Assembly (NCBI GenBank): GCA_002329445.1
Contig: DCTU01000328.1
Coordinates: 1-18,500 of the forward strand
Length of the DNA stretch: 18,500 bases
Direction: 5' to 3'
Source: a bacterium UBP9_UBA1432
Lineage (GTDB): Bacteria; Vulcanimicrobiota; Xenobia; Xenobiales; Xenobiaceae
Within the stretch, counting starts at the first letter, position 1, and the number at the start of each line of letters is the position of its first letter. Below the pieces are notes generated by a model that worked only from the letters and a program-made list of their open reading frames with translations, had not been told where the DNA came from and ran no database searches. Positions 1-7,259 of this stretch are shown in pieces. Position numbers and translations under genes: made by a program.

Positions 1-63
1 CGCACCGTCACCGAGAACGCCAGGACCTTGAAGTTCACCAGCCAGGGATTCGAGGTGGAGTAG
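1..63 (+). CDS. C-terminal end of an unidentified protein (partial)
   Basis: The first frame is open from base 1 and reads RTVTENARTLKFTSQGFEVE before a TAG at 61-63. Only 20 residues are visible, so no family can be assigned. The alternating polar and hydrophobic pattern would suit a terminal beta strand. That it is coding at all is inferred from the open frame and the spacing to the next gene. Confidence 0.45.
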   Translation, partial: RTVTENARTLKFTSQGFEVE

Positions 64-89
64 GGGGGCGACGGCGGCCGGTTGCCGCG

Positions 90-112
90 TTTCCGCCATG
101 AATTTGCGGAAA
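90..112 (+). terminator. Possible hairpin after the partial gene
   Basis: TTTCCGC at 90-96 and GCGGAAA at 106-112 form a perfect 7-bp stem with a 9-nt loop, 27 nt after the stop codon at 63. No T-run follows, so it is a weak candidate for an intrinsic terminator. The rest of 64-209 shows nothing else recognisable. Confidence 0.25.
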
Positions 113-209
113 TGCCACAGAATCATGCAGGAAACCGGGTTCAGCATTCCATCACACTGCCCCCCGATGGCCTGCCAGGAGCCAGCCTCTGGCGATCGAA
201 GTCGCGTCC

Positions 210-995
210 ATGATCCTCCACGCCGAGTCCTGCGGGCAGGGCCCCGTCCTCCTCTTCATCCCGGGTCTGGGGGCCGACCATCTGTGCTGGGACTTCCAGG
301 TCCCCGAACTCTCCCGCCACTTCCGTCTGGTGCGGCTGGACCTGCCCGGAGCGGGGCCCAGCCCGGCTCTGCCCGGTCCTTGCTCCTGCCCCGGGATGGC
401 CGGGGACGTCGCGGAGACCATGCAGCACCTGGGCATCCCTTCGGCGTTCGTGGTGGGGCATTCCCTGGGAGGGGGCGTGGCCCAGTGCCTGGCGGCGCAG
501 TCTCCCCAGCGGGTCGCGGGCCTGGTGCTGGTCGGCACGGCCTCGTCTTTGGAACCTCGGACCCTGGAAGTGCTGGAGGGCTGGCTGGCCTGGATGCAGG
601 AGGGGCTCTCCCGGGAAGCCTTTGCCCGGGGCTTCCTCCCTTGGATCCTCTCGCGGCGCTTCTTCGAGAACCGCCTGGCGGTGGCCGAGGCCACCCGGCT
701 GTACGTCGAGTCTCCCTGGCCCCAGCCCGCCCAGGCCTTCGCCAGCCAACTGGCGGCCTGCCGTGGCCTGCAGACCACCGGGCTTCTGCCGAAGATCCAG
801 GCCCCCACGCTGGTCTTGACCGGTGCAGAGGATCTGCTGACGCCGCCGGCGCAGGGCCGCGACCTGGCTGCAGGCCTGGCCCGGGGCCGTTTCGTCCAGA
901 TGCCGGACCTGGCCCACGCCTGCATGGGCGAAGGCGCCAGCCTCTTCAATCGGCTGGTCGGGGACTTCGTGCGGGAAGTCCAACTCCCGGACTGA
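210..995 (+). CDS. Alpha/beta hydrolase
   Basis: A 261-residue alpha/beta-hydrolase-fold enzyme, probably cytoplasmic since no signal peptide is visible. The N-terminal strand and oxyanion region read LLFIPGLGADHLCWDFQ (residues 14-30). The nucleophile elbow GHSLGG (83-88) puts the catalytic serine at residue 85. GAED (205-208) gives the acid at Asp208, and His236 in LAHACMGEG completes the triad. The length and the lid helices around 115-170 are typical of small esterases, lactonases and C-C hydrolases of this fold; the substrate cannot be inferred. The ATG at 210 lacks a clear Shine-Dalgarno sequence, but the fold begins at once, so this start is sensible. It converges on the lipase-like gene at 1043-2104 with a 47-nt gap. 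Confidence 0.9.
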   Translation: MILHAESCGQGPVLLFIPGLGADHLCWDFQVPELSRHFRLVRLDLPGAGPSPALPGPCSCPGMAGDVAETMQHLGIPSAFVVGHSLGGGVAQCLAAQSPQRVAGLVLVGTASSLEPRTLEVLEGWLAWMQEGLSREAFARGFLPWILSRRFFENRLAVAEATRLYVESPWPQPAQAFASQLAACRGLQTTGLLPKIQAPTLVLTGAEDLLTPPAQGRDLAAGLARGRFVQMPDLAHACMGEGASLFNRLVGDFVREVQLPD

Positions 996-1042
996 GCGCT
1001 TGCCCCGGGTCTCGGGAGCCCGGCGGCCTGGCCTGCGTCGGT

Positions 1043-2104
1043 TCAGGTGGCGGGGGGCGGAGCGGCAGGCTCGCTCAGGGGCGTCCACCCGAAGAAGCGG
1101 ATCAACTCCTGATAGGTCTCGGCCTCCCGGTTCAGCAGGCGGTGGTGCTTGTCTCCCGACAGGACCGTGACCTCGACGCCTGGGGGCCCCACGCGGTCGA
1201 CCGGGACCAGGCCATCTCCCTCGGTGAACATGGGACCACCTTTTTCGGCCGGGGTCAGAAGCCCCCGGGCGGCCACCGCATGGAAGTCCTCCAGGCGGCT
1301 GGCCTGCTCGCCCCAGCGGGAATTCAGGGCGCTCAGGCGAGGGTTGGAAGAGCCGTCGCCCTGGACCGGAGCCATCCAGTCCAGCGCCGGAAGATCCCCG
1401 ACGGTCAGGCCGCCCAGGCTCATGGCCCAGCGAACGTCGCGTTGGATGACGTGCCGGGCCAGTTCGGCGAAGCGGGTGCCGCGGTTGGGCGTGCCCAGCA
1501 TCATCAGGCGCCCCACGGCCTGCCCGCCGCGATCCAGGTAGACCCGGGTGCTCAAGCCGCCCATGCTGTAGGCTTCCACGTCCAGTCGGGGGGCTCCGGT
1601 CACCTGGCGGATCGCCTCGAAGCTGCGCTCCAGCTCGTCGGCCACGACATCTGGAGGGGCGTGGGCATCCTTCGGGATCACCTGGAAGACCCGGGCGTCG
1701 GCGGGCACGCTCTCGGGGTCGGCCTGGACCTGGGCCTCCGGGTCGTTGAAGAACGCGCCGTCGCGCACGAAGACGATCCGGCCTCCGTTGAGTCCCCCTT
1801 CGGTCAGCTTCGAGCCCAGGTCATGGAAGGCCTCGGGACGGGTCGTCCACCCCGGAACCATCACGAAGGGGCGCTCCAGTTCAACCTGGGGCTGGCCTTC
1901 CAGGGGGCGCTCCTGGTCCAGCCGGCGCTCGGTTCGGACACCTTCCATCTTGTAGATCAGGCCGGTGGCCACGAACTGTGCCACGGTCAGGGCATCCTCG
2001 ACGTGGGGAGGCAGGGCCTCGGGCGACTCCAGCCGGGCACGCGTCCCGGGGACGGCGGCGGGCCGGCAGGGGGCAACACTCGGATGAAGGCGAGAAACAT
2101 CCAT
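1043..2104 (-). CDS. Lipase-like alpha/beta hydrolase
   Basis: A 353-residue protein with a second, unrelated-looking alpha/beta hydrolase domain of the triacylglycerol-lipase/esterase kind. The domain starts near residue 77 with RPFVMVPGWTTRPEAF. The nucleophile motif AYSMGG (178-183) places Ser180, followed by GTPNRGT (204-210), a phrase common in bacterial lipases. Asp297 in EGDGLVP and His320 or His321 in DKHHRLL complete the triad. Residues 1-76 form a proline/charge-rich extension with no hydrophobic signal peptide, so any export would be non-classical. The frame stays open upstream to 2569, but that extension overlaps the divergent gene and reads like a shadow. The ATG at 2104 is preferred because a TACAAT -10-like box sits 6 nt before it. 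The substrate is unknown. Confidence 0.85.
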   Translation of the reverse strand: MDVSRLHPSVAPCRPAAVPGTRARLESPEALPPHVEDALTVAQFVATGLIYKMEGVRTERRLDQERPLEGQPQVELERPFVMVPGWTTRPEAFHDLGSKLTEGGLNGGRIVFVRDGAFFNDPEAQVQADPESVPADARVFQVIPKDAHAPPDVVADELERSFEAIRQVTGAPRLDVEAYSMGGLSTRVYLDRGGQAVGRLMMLGTPNRGTRFAELARHVIQRDVRWAMSLGGLTVGDLPALDWMAPVQGDGSSNPRLSALNSRWGEQASRLEDFHAVAARGLLTPAEKGGPMFTEGDGLVPVDRVGPPGVEVTVLSGDKHHRLLNREAETYQELIRFFGWTPLSEPAAPPPAT

Positions 2105-2110
2105 GGTGTC

Positions 2111-2116
2111 ATTGTA
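2111..2116 (-). promoter_or_regulatory. Candidate -10 box (TACAAT), possibly leaderless
   Basis: On the minus strand TACAAT (2116 to 2111) is followed by only six bases (GACACC) and then the ATG at 2104. Transcription from this box would start at or next to the start codon, giving a leaderless mRNA, and no Shine-Dalgarno sequence is present. There is no convincing -35; the upstream DNA at 2131-2160 is A/T-rich against a G/C-rich background. The divergent interval 2105-2372 also holds a TAGACT at 2324-2329 that could serve the plus-strand gene at 2373. Confidence 0.4.
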
Positions 2117-2372
2117 GACTGATCCGGGCTGGAAATTCGAAAAATCGAGGTAAAAATTCCGACACTTCGGACCCCGTCTTCCGGTCCGGACCTCCAGCGC
2201 CCCGTCCGGCATCGGTCCAGGTCCGCCTGCACCGGGTGGAAGTCCCCGGGGGCCCCGCTCGTCGGCCCAGACCGTCTGGTCCACCTGGCCCACGGACCGC
2301 CCCGTCCACCTCCGGGAATCTGCTAGACTGGGGGGGCGCACACGCATCGATCGTTCGGACGGGGAGGAATCC

Positions 2373-3029
2373 ATGAGCTCTCTCATCCCACGCCACCAAC
2401 GGTTGTTGATCACGCTCATGATCGTGCTGCTGGGGGGCCTGCCCGCCGGCGCCGAGAAGCTCCGGCCCCACGACGAGACCGCCCGAGCCCCGAATTTCGC
2501 GGCCTTCAAGACCCGCTTCGTGCAGGCGGTCAAGGTCCGCGACGTGGTCTGGCTGGAGAGCCGGATCACGCCTCACAGCCACTTCGGCTTCGGCCCGAAC
2601 GAACAGGGGATCTCCGGATTCCGGGCCCGTTACCGCCCGGAGGATCCCGACAGTTCGTTGTGGCGGACGCTGGAGAAGATCATGGGCACGGCCGGCTCCT
2701 ACCACCCGGAGGAGGGGATGGTCTGCTTCCCCTGGCTCTACCGACGCCTGCCCACAAGCGAGGGGGAGTCCAGGGCGGTGATCCTGGGCGACGACGTCGA
2801 CGTGCGCGCCGGCCCCGGGGCCCAGACGCCGGTCCAGGAACGCCTGTCCTGGGACATCGTGGAGGTCCTGGGACAGGAGGGATCCTGGGTGCACATCCGC
2901 GGCCCGGAAGGTTCCTTGCGCAGCGGCTGGGTCCACGCCGACTTCATCCACTCGCCGATGGGCCCTCGGATCGGATTCGTGCGCCAGGACGGGAGCTGGA
3001 GGATCCAGTTCCTGGTCTCGGGCGACTGA
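2373..3029 (+). CDS. Secreted SH3b-domain protein
   Basis: A 218-residue exported protein. Residues 1-27 form a signal peptide with Arg/His residues, the hydrophobic core LLITLMIVLLGGL and an AGA cleavage motif before EKLRP. Residues 135-193 look like a bacterial SH3 (SH3b) domain: VILGDDVDVRAGPGAQTP, then LSWDIVEVLGQEGSWVHI and SGWVHADFI, matching the usual N-VR-GP and W-V pattern. Residues 40-130 form an N-terminal domain I do not recognise. SH3b domains usually bind cell-wall peptides or other envelope ligands, so a periplasmic role is likely. GGGGAGGAATCC before the ATG is a good ribosome-binding site. The gene is followed by a terminator-like hairpin. Confidence 0.85.
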   Translation: MSSLIPRHQRLLITLMIVLLGGLPAGAEKLRPHDETARAPNFAAFKTRFVQAVKVRDVVWLESRITPHSHFGFGPNEQGISGFRARYRPEDPDSSLWRTLEKIMGTAGSYHPEEGMVCFPWLYRRLPTSEGESRAVILGDDVDVRAGPGAQTPVQERLSWDIVEVLGQEGSWVHIRGPEGSLRSGWVHADFIHSPMGPRIGFVRQDGSWRIQFLVSGD

Positions 3030-3059
3030 GGAAGGGCACCCTCCCCCAGGAAGGACCGA

Positions 3060-3090
3060 GGGCCCGGAGTTTCGCCTCCGAGCCCATTTT
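3060..3090 (+). terminator. Intrinsic terminator
   Basis: GGGCCCGGAG (3060-3069) pairs with CTCCGAGCCC (3076-3085) with one mismatch around a 6-nt TTTCGC loop, followed by ATTTTG. It lies 30 nt after the stop of the SH3b gene and in front of the convergent gene ending at 3116. Confidence 0.7.
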
Positions 3091-3115
3091 GAGGTGATCG
3101 CCCGCGAACCAGGGC

Positions 3116-3772
3116 CTACTTCTTCTTGAAGAACTCGTCAGAGAGTCCCTGGTTGAAGCGGTAGTTGGCGTAGGTGGCCGTCGCGGTGGCCGAGACCGAG
3201 ACCGCAGGGAACTGGAACTCGGCCGTCATGCGGTCGAAGACCAGGAAGCCGTCGGTCTGGCGGTAGACGACGTCCACGCCCAGGCGTCCGTTGTTCTTGT
3301 AGTGGGTGACCTGGCGGGGGATGCTGTAGTCGTTGCGGTTGACCCACACCTCGACCATCTGGATGTCGCCCATGCCCTGCTTGGGGGTCATGGTGATCCG
3401 CCAGGTGGGCTGGCCCGCAAGGTCCGTCTGCTCCGCCACGCGGCTGTTGAACTTCTCGAGGACGGGCAGGTTCCAGCCGAAGATGTTGGGGTATTTCTTG
3501 ACGTAGGAGGGGGCCTTCTCCAGGACCAGCTTGTGCTTGTCCGGGCGCTTGTGGTAGTAGGTCCCGCTCATGGTGGGGTTGTAGGGCAGGAAGGCGACCC
3601 GGGCCTTCAGGGCGATGTCGATGTCGGCCTGGTAGTCGTTCAGCCCCGGGTTGATCTGCCGGACCCGGGCGAAGATCGCCTCCACCTGGGCATCTGCCCG
3701 GGCGGGGACCGGGACTGCCAGGACCAGACCCAGGATGGCCACCACCATGAATCCCAGCGCCAACCGCTTCAT
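3116..3772 (-). CDS. LolA-like exported protein (outer-membrane lipoprotein-sorting family)
   Basis: A 218-residue exported protein. Residues 1-26 are a signal peptide (MKRLALGFMVVAILGLVLAVPVP, then ARA before DAQVE). The mature part has the run of beta strands typical of the LolA/LolB-like fold: YQADIDIALKARV, SGTYYHKRPDKHKLVL, PTWRITMTPK, MVEVWVNRNDYSIPRQVTHYK, and a C-terminal YANYRFNQGLSDEFFKKK. Family members in the periplasm bind lipid or lipoprotein acyl chains; the substrate here is unknown. The ATG at 3772 is chosen because AGGAGGT lies six nt upstream and the signal peptide starts there. The much longer open frame upstream overlaps the ugd gene and is spurious. It sits 68 nt downstream of ugd on the same strand. 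Confidence 0.8.
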   Translation of the reverse strand: MKRLALGFMVVAILGLVLAVPVPARADAQVEAIFARVRQINPGLNDYQADIDIALKARVAFLPYNPTMSGTYYHKRPDKHKLVLEKAPSYVKKYPNIFGWNLPVLEKFNSRVAEQTDLAGQPTWRITMTPKQGMGDIQMVEVWVNRNDYSIPRQVTHYKNNGRLGVDVVYRQTDGFLVFDRMTAEFQFPAVSVSATATATYANYRFNQGLSDEFFKKK

Positions 3773-3791
3773 CCTCTGACCTCCTCGAAGT

Positions 3792-3809
3792 GGCCCCCTC
3801 CGGGGGGCC
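3792..3809 (-). terminator. GC-rich hairpin between ugd and the LolA-like gene
   Basis: GGCCCCC (3792-3798) and GGGGGCC (3803-3809) form a perfect 7-bp stem around a four-base loop. No T-run follows on either strand, so it could attenuate or process the transcript rather than end it. It lies in the 68-nt gap between two co-directional genes. Confidence 0.4.
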
Positions 3810-3840
3810 TCATCCCTGCTTGAGACTCTCCGGGCACCCT

Positions 3841-5178
3841 TCAGGTTGCGCTGGCGGTCCGGCTCCGGGGTGAGGCGGGGAGGATGGGTCTGCCCACGCA
3901 GCGATACTCGAAGCCCAGTTCGGCCATGCGGGCCGGCTCGAAGAGGTTCCGTCCGTCCACCACCAGGGGGCGGGCCATCTCTTCCCGCAGTCGGGGCAGA
4001 TCCAGGTGACGGAACTCCTGCCACTCGGTGCAGATCACCAGGGCCTCGGCGTCCCGGGCGGCCTGGTAGGGGTCCTGGCACATGGTGGTTTCCGGCACCT
4101 TCTTCAAGGCCCGCTCCATGGCGATCGGGTCGTAGGCCCTCACCCGCGCCCCTTCGGCCTGCAAGGCCGCGATGATGTCCAGCGAGGCCGCCGAGCGCAG
4201 GTCGTCGGTGTTGGGCTTGAACGACAGGCCCAGGATGGCGACCTTCCGGGTGCGCAAGGGCTCGCCCAGGGTCTGCTGCAGAACCTGCACGGGCCACAGC
4301 CGTTGGGAGGCGTTGATGCGCTCGGTGGCCTCCAGAAGCTCGAAATCGTAGCCCACCTCGCGGGCGATCTGGATGAAGGCCTTGACGTCCTTGGGCAGGC
4401 ACATCCCGCCATAGCCGATGCCGGCCTCCATCGAGGCCATGCCGATCCGGTGGTCCAGGCCGATGCCTTTGGCGACCTTCTTGATGTCGGCCCCGGACAG
4501 GCTGCAGACCCGGGCCACGGCGTTGATGAACGAGATCTTGACGGCCAGGAAGGCGTTCGCCGAGTGCTTGATCAGCTCGGCGGACTTGATGTCGGTCAGC
4601 AGCAGGGGCGCATTCAGGGGCTCATACAGCGAGACCAGCAGCGAGGTGGCCCGCTCGGAGGAGGCTCCGATCACCACCCGGTCAGGGTGCAGGAAGTCCC
4701 GGATTCCCGTGCCCTCGCGCAGGAACTCTGGGTTCGAGGCCACGTCGAACTCCACGCCGGGCCGGATGTTCTCGGAGATGGTGCGGCGGACCCAGTCCCC
4801 GGTCTGCACCGGCACGGTGCTCTTCTCGACCACCAGCCGGTACGCGGTCATGTGCCGGGCGATCTCCCGCGAGACGGCCTCGACGAACGAGAGGTCCACC
4901 CCGCCGTCCGGCTTGGGGGGCGTGTTGACGCAGATGAAGATGATCTGCCCGTGTTCGACGGCCTCCCGAATCTCCGAAGAGAACTTCAGCCGACCTTCCT
5001 GGCGATGGGTGCCCACCAGGGTTTCCAGTCCGGGCTCGTAGATCGGGACTCCCCCGGACTGCAGGATGCGGACCTTCTCCAGGTCGTTGTCGACTCCCAG
5101 GACTTCGTGGCCGAGTTCAGCCAGGCAGGCTCCGGTCACCAGGCCGACGTAGCCGCAACCGATGATGCTGATCTTCAC
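3841..5178 (-). CDS. ugd: UDP-glucose 6-dehydrogenase
   Basis: A 445-residue cytoplasmic enzyme of the UDP-glucose/GDP-mannose dehydrogenase family, oxidising UDP-glucose to UDP-glucuronate with two NAD+. It supplies precursor for acidic polysaccharides. The N-terminal NAD-binding motif is IIGCGYVGLVTGACLAELGHEV (residues 5-26), followed by VNTPPKPDGGVDLS (84-97), VEKSTVPVQTG (117-127) and NPEFLREG (149-156). The catalytic cysteine is Cys260 in GYGGMCLPKD. The C-terminal domain carries LGLSFKPNTDDLRSA (316-330). The last dozen residues are Ser/Arg/Ala-rich and unconserved. The start is a GTG at 5178 with GAGAGGA upstream. An exact preference for another UDP-sugar cannot be excluded. The neighbouring glycosidase-like secreted protein fits a polysaccharide context. 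Confidence 0.95.
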   Translation of the reverse strand: MKISIIGCGYVGLVTGACLAELGHEVLGVDNDLEKVRILQSGGVPIYEPGLETLVGTHRQEGRLKFSSEIREAVEHGQIIFICVNTPPKPDGGVDLSFVEAVSREIARHMTAYRLVVEKSTVPVQTGDWVRRTISENIRPGVEFDVASNPEFLREGTGIRDFLHPDRVVIGASSERATSLLVSLYEPLNAPLLLTDIKSAELIKHSANAFLAVKISFINAVARVCSLSGADIKKVAKGIGLDHRIGMASMEAGIGYGGMCLPKDVKAFIQIAREVGYDFELLEATERINASQRLWPVQVLQQTLGEPLRTRKVAILGLSFKPNTDDLRSAASLDIIAALQAEGARVRAYDPIAMERALKKVPETTMCQDPYQAARDAEALVICTEWQEFRHLDLPRLREEMARPLVVDGRNLFEPARMAELGFEYRCVGRPILPASPRSRTASAT

Positions 5179-5244
5179 GTGGGCGATCCTCTCGGGTCTC
5201 CAATGGGGATGAAGCCCCTTCCTTCCCGATCGGGGGCGTTGTTC

Positions 5245-7080
5245 CTACGGCTGGGCAGGGACGAGGGCGGGGATGGGCACGGTGACCGGGTCCAGACCCG
5301 CCGCCTGCAGGGTGACCTGGCAGGCCTCCAGGGGCAGCTCCAGCCTCAGTTGCAGGTTCCCCTCGCAGGGGGTGGGGAAGGTTCCTGCCTCGGTCCCGTC
5401 CACGCTCACGGCCACGGGCACTCCGGGGAGGGCGTTGTACCAGGCGTCTTCGGCCAGGACCTCCAGGATCTGGGTTCGGGAGCTCGGAGTGGGGGGGACG
5501 GATTCAACCTCGGGCTGGCCCGGTTCCGGGTCGGTCCCAGCAGATGGGGCCGGCGGGAGGATCAGCGCTCCCGGACCCACCCGGGTGACCAGCCGCTGGA
5601 GCGCCCCGGCCTGGAGCTCGATTGCGCCCAAGGCCTCGGCATAGCCGCTGCGGACCCGGAGTCGGGCCTTCCCGGGCAGGCGCAGGGCGGTGAGGGGGAT
5701 CTCCGCCTTCCCCGCGCGGGTGCCCGCACGAGCCGGGGCGGCCAGGCCTTCGGCCTGGAACTCGACCGGGGTGCCGTCGGGGACGGGGGCTCCCGAGGCC
5801 GTGCGCACCAGGACCACCGCCTGGGCTTCCGAGCGTCCGTCGGCGGGAAGCCGGGCCGTGCTGAGCTTCAGCGAGATCTGCTCGGGATGCAGGGGCGCTC
5901 GCTCATCGAAAAGCAGCAGCGCGGTGGCCACCGGCCTCTCGGGCAGGCGACAGCCCACGCCGTCGGAGATCTTGCGCCCGCCGAGGACCATGCTGACGCT
6001 CCCCCCGCCGTCCATGTTCATGGCCTCGCGGGCTCCCCGGCGCAGCAGGGTGGTGGCCAGCTCTTCCAGCTTCATCCCTTGCGAGTGGTTGTCGCGATAC
6101 CCCGAAGCGGTCGCCAGAAGCATCTTCCCGTCGGCCGTGGTGGCCACGGCGGTGCGCCCGGCCACCCGGGTGATGTTGTTGCCGTTCGGGCCCAGTTGCT
6201 CTTCGTTCGTGGTCAGGGCCACCCGGCCCGCGCGCAGCAGTCGGGGGCCCCCTCCGCAGGCCATCACGACCTCGCTCCAGTCCTGACCGCCCAGGCTGGC
6301 CAGGCGCTCGCCGCGAACAGCCACCTGGTCGAACAGGACCCCGCGCTCCCGCGTCAGTCCCAGGACCGTCCGGGGAGGTCGTCGCGAGACGTGCGGCGCC
6401 AGGATCCGGCCCTCGCGGACCACCACGCCCAGGGGACCTCCCGAGTTGGCGAAGTAGCCCGCGTTGAGGGCGGCCAGGGCGCCGGTCCGACGGGCCATGG
6501 CGGTCACCGTCTCGCGGGCGTCCAGGCGGTCCTTGGCCAGGCCCAGGTCCAGCCGCAGGTGGGGGTCCTGGGGGTCAAATGCCAGCTCGTTCCACAGCAG
6601 GTAGCCGCGGAAGCCGCCCACCACCTCGCGGCGAAGCCAGGTCACGCCCTCGGTCAAGGGCAGGCTTCTCTCCTCTTCCCAGGTGGTCTGCAGATCCACC
6701 ACCAGGCGATGGGGATCCTCCAGGACCATCGTCTTGATCCGGTCGGCGGGGACCGGGGCATCCAGGTCCACCACCCAGCGAAAGCGCCGCAGGGTGGGCT
6801 GTTCCACCCGCCAGCGCGCGATGACCCCGGCGGTGGGAGGGGTGCCGGGGCGCAGATTCGTGGCCTCGGTGTCCAGCAGTTCGACCACCAGGCGATCCGG
6901 TGAGGTCCGCGTGTAGACCTGGTAGACCGGGGGCGCGCTCAGGTCCACCACCATCCGGACCTTGCCCGGGCCCGAGGAGTGGCGCAGGGCCGTCACCTCG
7001 TTGGCCTGGACGGGCAGGGCCCAGGCCAGCAGGGCCAGCAGGAGGAGGGAGCGGAAGGGCAGGCGCGGGTTCAAAGCCAT
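5245..7080 (-). CDS. Secreted AMIN-domain phosphodiester glycosidase (NAGPA-like)
   Basis: A 611-residue multidomain exported protein. Residues 1-27 form a signal peptide (LLLLALLAWALPVQA before NEV). Residues 28-132 contain AMIN-like beta repeats (VRMVVDLSAPPVYQVYT, DRLVVELLDTEA, DPHRLVVDLQ), a module that localises envelope proteins to cell-wall or pilus machinery. Residues 160-395 are a phosphodiester glycosidase (NAGPA/DUF2233-like) domain with ALNAGYF (205-210), GPNGNNITRVAGRTAVA (298-313) and the signature MNMDGGGS (354-361). Residues 402-492 resemble a bacterial Ig-like module (TARLPADGRSEAQAVVLVRT). A Pro-rich linker and a final beta domain (535-611) follow. The ATG at 7080 is preferred because the signal peptide starts there; no Shine-Dalgarno sequence is visible and a long inverted repeat ends just upstream. 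The target glycan is unknown. Confidence 0.88.
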   Translation of the reverse strand: MALNPRLPFRSLLLLALLAWALPVQANEVTALRHSSGPGKVRMVVDLSAPPVYQVYTRTSPDRLVVELLDTEATNLRPGTPPTAGVIARWRVEQPTLRRFRWVVDLDAPVPADRIKTMVLEDPHRLVVDLQTTWEEERSLPLTEGVTWLRREVVGGFRGYLLWNELAFDPQDPHLRLDLGLAKDRLDARETVTAMARRTGALAALNAGYFANSGGPLGVVVREGRILAPHVSRRPPRTVLGLTRERGVLFDQVAVRGERLASLGGQDWSEVVMACGGGPRLLRAGRVALTTNEEQLGPNGNNITRVAGRTAVATTADGKMLLATASGYRDNHSQGMKLEELATTLLRRGAREAMNMDGGGSVSMVLGGRKISDGVGCRLPERPVATALLLFDERAPLHPEQISLKLSTARLPADGRSEAQAVVLVRTASGAPVPDGTPVEFQAEGLAAPARAGTRAGKAEIPLTALRLPGKARLRVRSGYAEALGAIELQAGALQRLVTRVGPGALILPPAPSAGTDPEPGQPEVESVPPTPSSRTQILEVLAEDAWYNALPGVPVAVSVDGTEAGTFPTPCEGNLQLRLELPLEACQVTLQAAGLDPVTVPIPALVPAQP

Positions 7081-7083
7081 CAG

Positions 7084-7186
7084 GAAGGGACCGCCGGGAA
7101 GGGAGGATTCGGAGGATGCAACACCGGAAGTCGCGTCCGGGTTCCGGGGCGCTGTTCTCTTCCATCGCCTGCCCGGCGGTCCCTTC
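7084..7186. repeat. Perfect 15-bp inverted repeat upstream of the AMIN/glycosidase gene
   Basis: GAAGGGACCGCCGGG at 7084-7098 is exactly reverse-complementary to CCCGGCGGTCCCTTC at 7172-7186, with 73 bp between the arms. Inside lies a second perfect stem, CCGGAA (7124-7129) with TTCCGG (7142-7147). In the minus-strand transcript the outer stem would close three nt before the ATG at 7080. It may be a structured leader, or the ends of a short mobile or rearranged segment. Confidence 0.75.
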
Positions 7187-7237
7187 AGGAACCGGCGCTT
7201 GAGCCTGGCGGCCGGGGGAGTTCCACCTCCCAGGTGT
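7178..7237. repeat. Left copy of an imperfect direct repeat bracketing the accessory scar
   Basis: Three blocks recur in order and almost identical spacing at 8790-8848: GGTCCCTTCAGG (7178-7189), CCTGGCG (7204-7210) and AGTTCCACCTCCC (7219-7231), followed by a shared GTGT. The right copy is the 3' end of the UPF0173 hydrolase gene. Read on the minus strand this left copy encodes TWEVELP, the same residues as the end of that protein, so it looks like a vestigial gene end. Confidence 0.65.
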
Positions 7238-7259
7238 TCCTTGTTCATTCCCCGAAACC

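Noticed and set aside
1005..1023. CCGGG/CCCGG hairpin between the convergent hydrolase genes
   Set aside because: Only five base pairs with no T-run. This is common by chance in such GC-rich sequence.
98..2122. 674-codon plus-strand open frame covering both alpha/beta hydrolases
   Set aside because: Its translation is Arg/Pro/Gly-rich and spans two genes with clear catalytic triads in other frames.
2109..2951. Long minus-strand open frame of 280 codons opposite the SH3b gene
   Set aside because: It lies antisense to a protein with a clear signal peptide and domain. Long antisense frames are expected in high-GC coding DNA, and its translation shows no motif.
5225..5234. Palindrome CCCGATCGGG upstream of the ugd start
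   Set aside because: A 10-bp GC-rich palindrome is not unusual here, and there is no second copy or associated promoter to support an operator.
4006..6903. 965-codon plus-strand open frame
   Set aside because: It runs antisense across ugd and the AMIN/glycosidase gene, is Gly/His/Gln-rich and has no domain. It is a GC-rich shadow.
7081..7248. 56-residue upstream extension of the AMIN/glycosidase protein (start at 7248)
   Set aside because: It would bury the signal peptide behind a basic tail and run through the inverted repeat and the vestigial hydrolase end. The ATG at 7080 directly precedes a standard signal peptide.
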